Source: Bacillota bacterium (GTDB lineage: Bacteria; Bacillota; Clostridia; Lachnospirales; Lachnospiraceae). Taken from it: a stretch of 34,920 nucleotides of DNA. The position numbers and the translations under genes are program-made. Shown here in pieces: positions 33,564-34,920 of the stretch; position 1 is the first letter of the stretch; every line of letters starts with the position of its first letter. Under the pieces are notes generated by a model. That model made no database searches and was not told where the DNA came from. It saw only the letters and a program-made list of their open reading frames with translations. Location: NCBI GenBank assembly GCA_023390555.1, contig JAEWCQ010000030.1:1-34920 (forward strand), written 5' to 3'.

Positions 33564-34920
33564 ATGGAATCAAAACAGAATCAGCAGAGTTACATCAGTA
33601 AGAGAAAGGAACAAAAAAACATGGATAAATTTGTACTGAATCTTATTCATAGACCAGAAATGGTACCGGAATACGCGGAGAAAGTAACCGGACATGGTAA
33701 GACAGAAGATATCGGCAGAAAGGCGCTGCTGACAGAGTCTCTGGACATTTTTAAGACTCAGCAGGAGGCTGCGCACAAAAACGGTTTGAAAGCGACGATT
33801 CAGATGACATACGCAAGTCTTTTCAATGATGAAGCGGTTGCACTTGCAAAGGAGCATCATGAGACCTACGGCGATGAGATTGCGTTATCCCTTCTTGGAC
33901 TTCCCTGTGAAGAATTCCGTGAAAAATATAAGACGAAAGATTTTTGTATCTGGATGTTTTCCATGGAAGATAAAAAAGAAATTGTAAATGATGTATTTGA
34001 AAAGTTTCATGAACGGTTTGGGTTCTATCCGGAATCCACCGGCTCCTATTACCTGGATGCGGAACTGACCAACTACATCAAGGAAACATACCCGATGGTC
34101 AAATGTGCGGTGGCGACCTGCTGGGAAGAGGGACCAAAGGCATACCATACCTGCAACAATTCCTGGTATACCCTGTTTGACGGAGGTCCATGGGCACCGT
34201 GGATCCCTTCGAAACAAAATACCCATGCACCGGCGGCAAATGAGGCAGAGGACAGCGGAATCGTGGCAATTCCGCATCTTTCCCGCGATCTGATCGCCTG
34301 CTATGACGGAAATGGTTCCAACTTCGGGACCCATCCGCAGAATGTCCTGCGCGGAATGATCTATGACAGTGAGACCTGGGAATATCCGTACTTATATAAC
34401 CTGATCGACCAGTACCGTTCTCTGGAACAGTACAACAACGGGTATGCATATAACATGATGTTCGTCGGACCGGGCTGGATGAATAAGATGGGCCGCTGGG
34501 AAGCACCATACGAGCTTTTGAAGAAATCCTATGAGGACGGCTGCGCTTACTATGGACAGCTGAAAAAAGAAGGCAAGCTCACGGATATGACCATGGCGGA
34601 GTTCGCAGATTACTATCGGCAGAAGAAATCCTACACGGAACCGGAGTGTGCACTCTGGAGAGATATTTTATACGGCTCCGACAAGCAGGTGTTCTGGTAC
34701 TGTGATCCCTATCTGAGAGCCTGTGTCAACATGGACCAGGGCGGAGCGATTGTTGATCTTCGTCCGTATGCGGCAAAATTAAAATGGGAAGTTGGTATCG
34801 GAACCAAACATGTGCAGGATGCATCTTATCCGTTCCTGATCCAGGAGAAATACCGTGCAGGCTACTTTACCCATTATGCCGGCGAAGGAACGGTCAGAAG
34901 TGCAAAGGTATGTTACAATG
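33564..34920 (+). CDS. Large uncharacterised protein with a deacetylase/GH57-like barrel (partial, runs off the end)
   Basis: An open frame from ATG 33564, behind AGGAGG (33549-33554), continues past the window edge; 452 codons are visible and no stop occurs. A leader of about 19 polar residues precedes MDKFVLNLIHRPE. The first 250 residues read like a polysaccharide-deacetylase- or GH57-like (beta/alpha) barrel: KNGLKATIQMTYASLF, HETYGDEIALSLLG, FYPESTGSYYLDAELTNYI. The second part is rich in Trp and Tyr (WYTLFDGGPWAPW, FVGPGWMNKMGRWE). It may belong to the DUF3863/DUF3864 type, but I hold that loosely. No signal peptide is seen. Its 20-base spacing from galM implies an operon with galM and the DUF5107 gene. 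Confidence 0.65.
   Translation, partial: MESKQNQQSYISKRKEQKNMDKFVLNLIHRPEMVPEYAEKVTGHGKTEDIGRKALLTESLDIFKTQQEAAHKNGLKATIQMTYASLFNDEAVALAKEHHETYGDEIALSLLGLPCEEFREKYKTKDFCIWMFSMEDKKEIVNDVFEKFHERFGFYPESTGSYYLDAELTNYIKETYPMVKCAVATCWEEGPKAYHTCNNSWYTLFDGGPWAPWIPSKQNTHAPAANEAEDSGIVAIPHLSRDLIACYDGNGSNFGTHPQNVLRGMIYDSETWEYPYLYNLIDQYRSLEQYNNGYAYNMMFVGPGWMNKMGRWEAPYELLKKSYEDGCAYYGQLKKEGKLTDMTMAEFADYYRQKKSYTEPECALWRDILYGSDKQVFWYCDPYLRACVNMDQGGAIVDLRPYAAKLKWEVGIGTKHVQDASYPFLIQEKYRAGYFTHYAGEGTVRSAKVCYN

Noticed and set aside
1..34920. CRISPR arrays, tRNA or rRNA genes, insertion sequences, prophage
   Set aside because: No regularly spaced direct repeats, tRNA-like cloverleaf, transposase, integrase or phage structural gene was recognised.

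Overview
The window looks like a chromosome segment of a gut-type Clostridia member, most likely Lachnospiraceae. This rests on the gene content: a class II (Firmicutes-type) GalT, the eight-gene F1Fo ATP synthase operon without atpI, a YerC/TrpR-like regulator, a DUF1836 protein, zinc-ribbon membrane proteins and a DUF5107-TPR protein. Shine-Dalgarno sequences are strong, and GTG and TTG starts are used alongside ATG. No rRNA, tRNA, CRISPR array, insertion sequence or phage gene was found.

Layout. (1) 1-7258: the tail of an unidentified gene and its terminator, then a galactan/galactose block: GH2 beta-galactosidase, GH53 endo-beta-1,4-galactanase without a signal peptide, galK and galT. Together these would cut imported beta-galactooligosaccharides to galactose and feed it to glucose-1-phosphate. 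(2) 7259-7739: an AT-rich gap with a strong terminator and the atp promoter. (3) 7740-13970: atpB-E-F-H-A-G-D-C, complete and in canonical order, closed by a long hairpin. (4) 14143-16426: two tandem PLP aminotransferases, the second hisC. (5) 16427-18862: a structured intergenic element, an orphan substrate-binding lipoprotein, a divergent YerC/HisR-like repressor with a palindrome on its own promoter, and a DUF1836 protein. (6) 19210-21607: two zinc-ribbon, single-membrane-pass proteins with extracytoplasmic domains. (7) 21681-27509: a four-gene minus-strand set (HisC-like aminotransferase, MFS transporter, D-2-hydroxyacid dehydrogenase, amino acid permease) divergent from a GntR/FCD regulator. 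(8) 27772-28893: an HxlR regulator divergent from a nitroreductase. (9) 29192-end: a 1095-residue DUF5107-TPR protein, an aldose 1-epimerase and a large enzyme-like protein that runs off the end.

The most interesting parts are region 7, which reads as a regulated amino acid to 2-keto acid to D-2-hydroxy acid module with its own uptake and export proteins and a terminator-like hairpin in its leader; the YerC/hisC/orphan lipoprotein neighbourhood; the nested inverted-repeat element at 16497-16653; and the carbohydrate cluster at the right end.

Many open reading frames extend upstream of the real start. Starts below were chosen by Shine-Dalgarno position and family N-termini. Functions come from motif recognition by eye; no database search was run.
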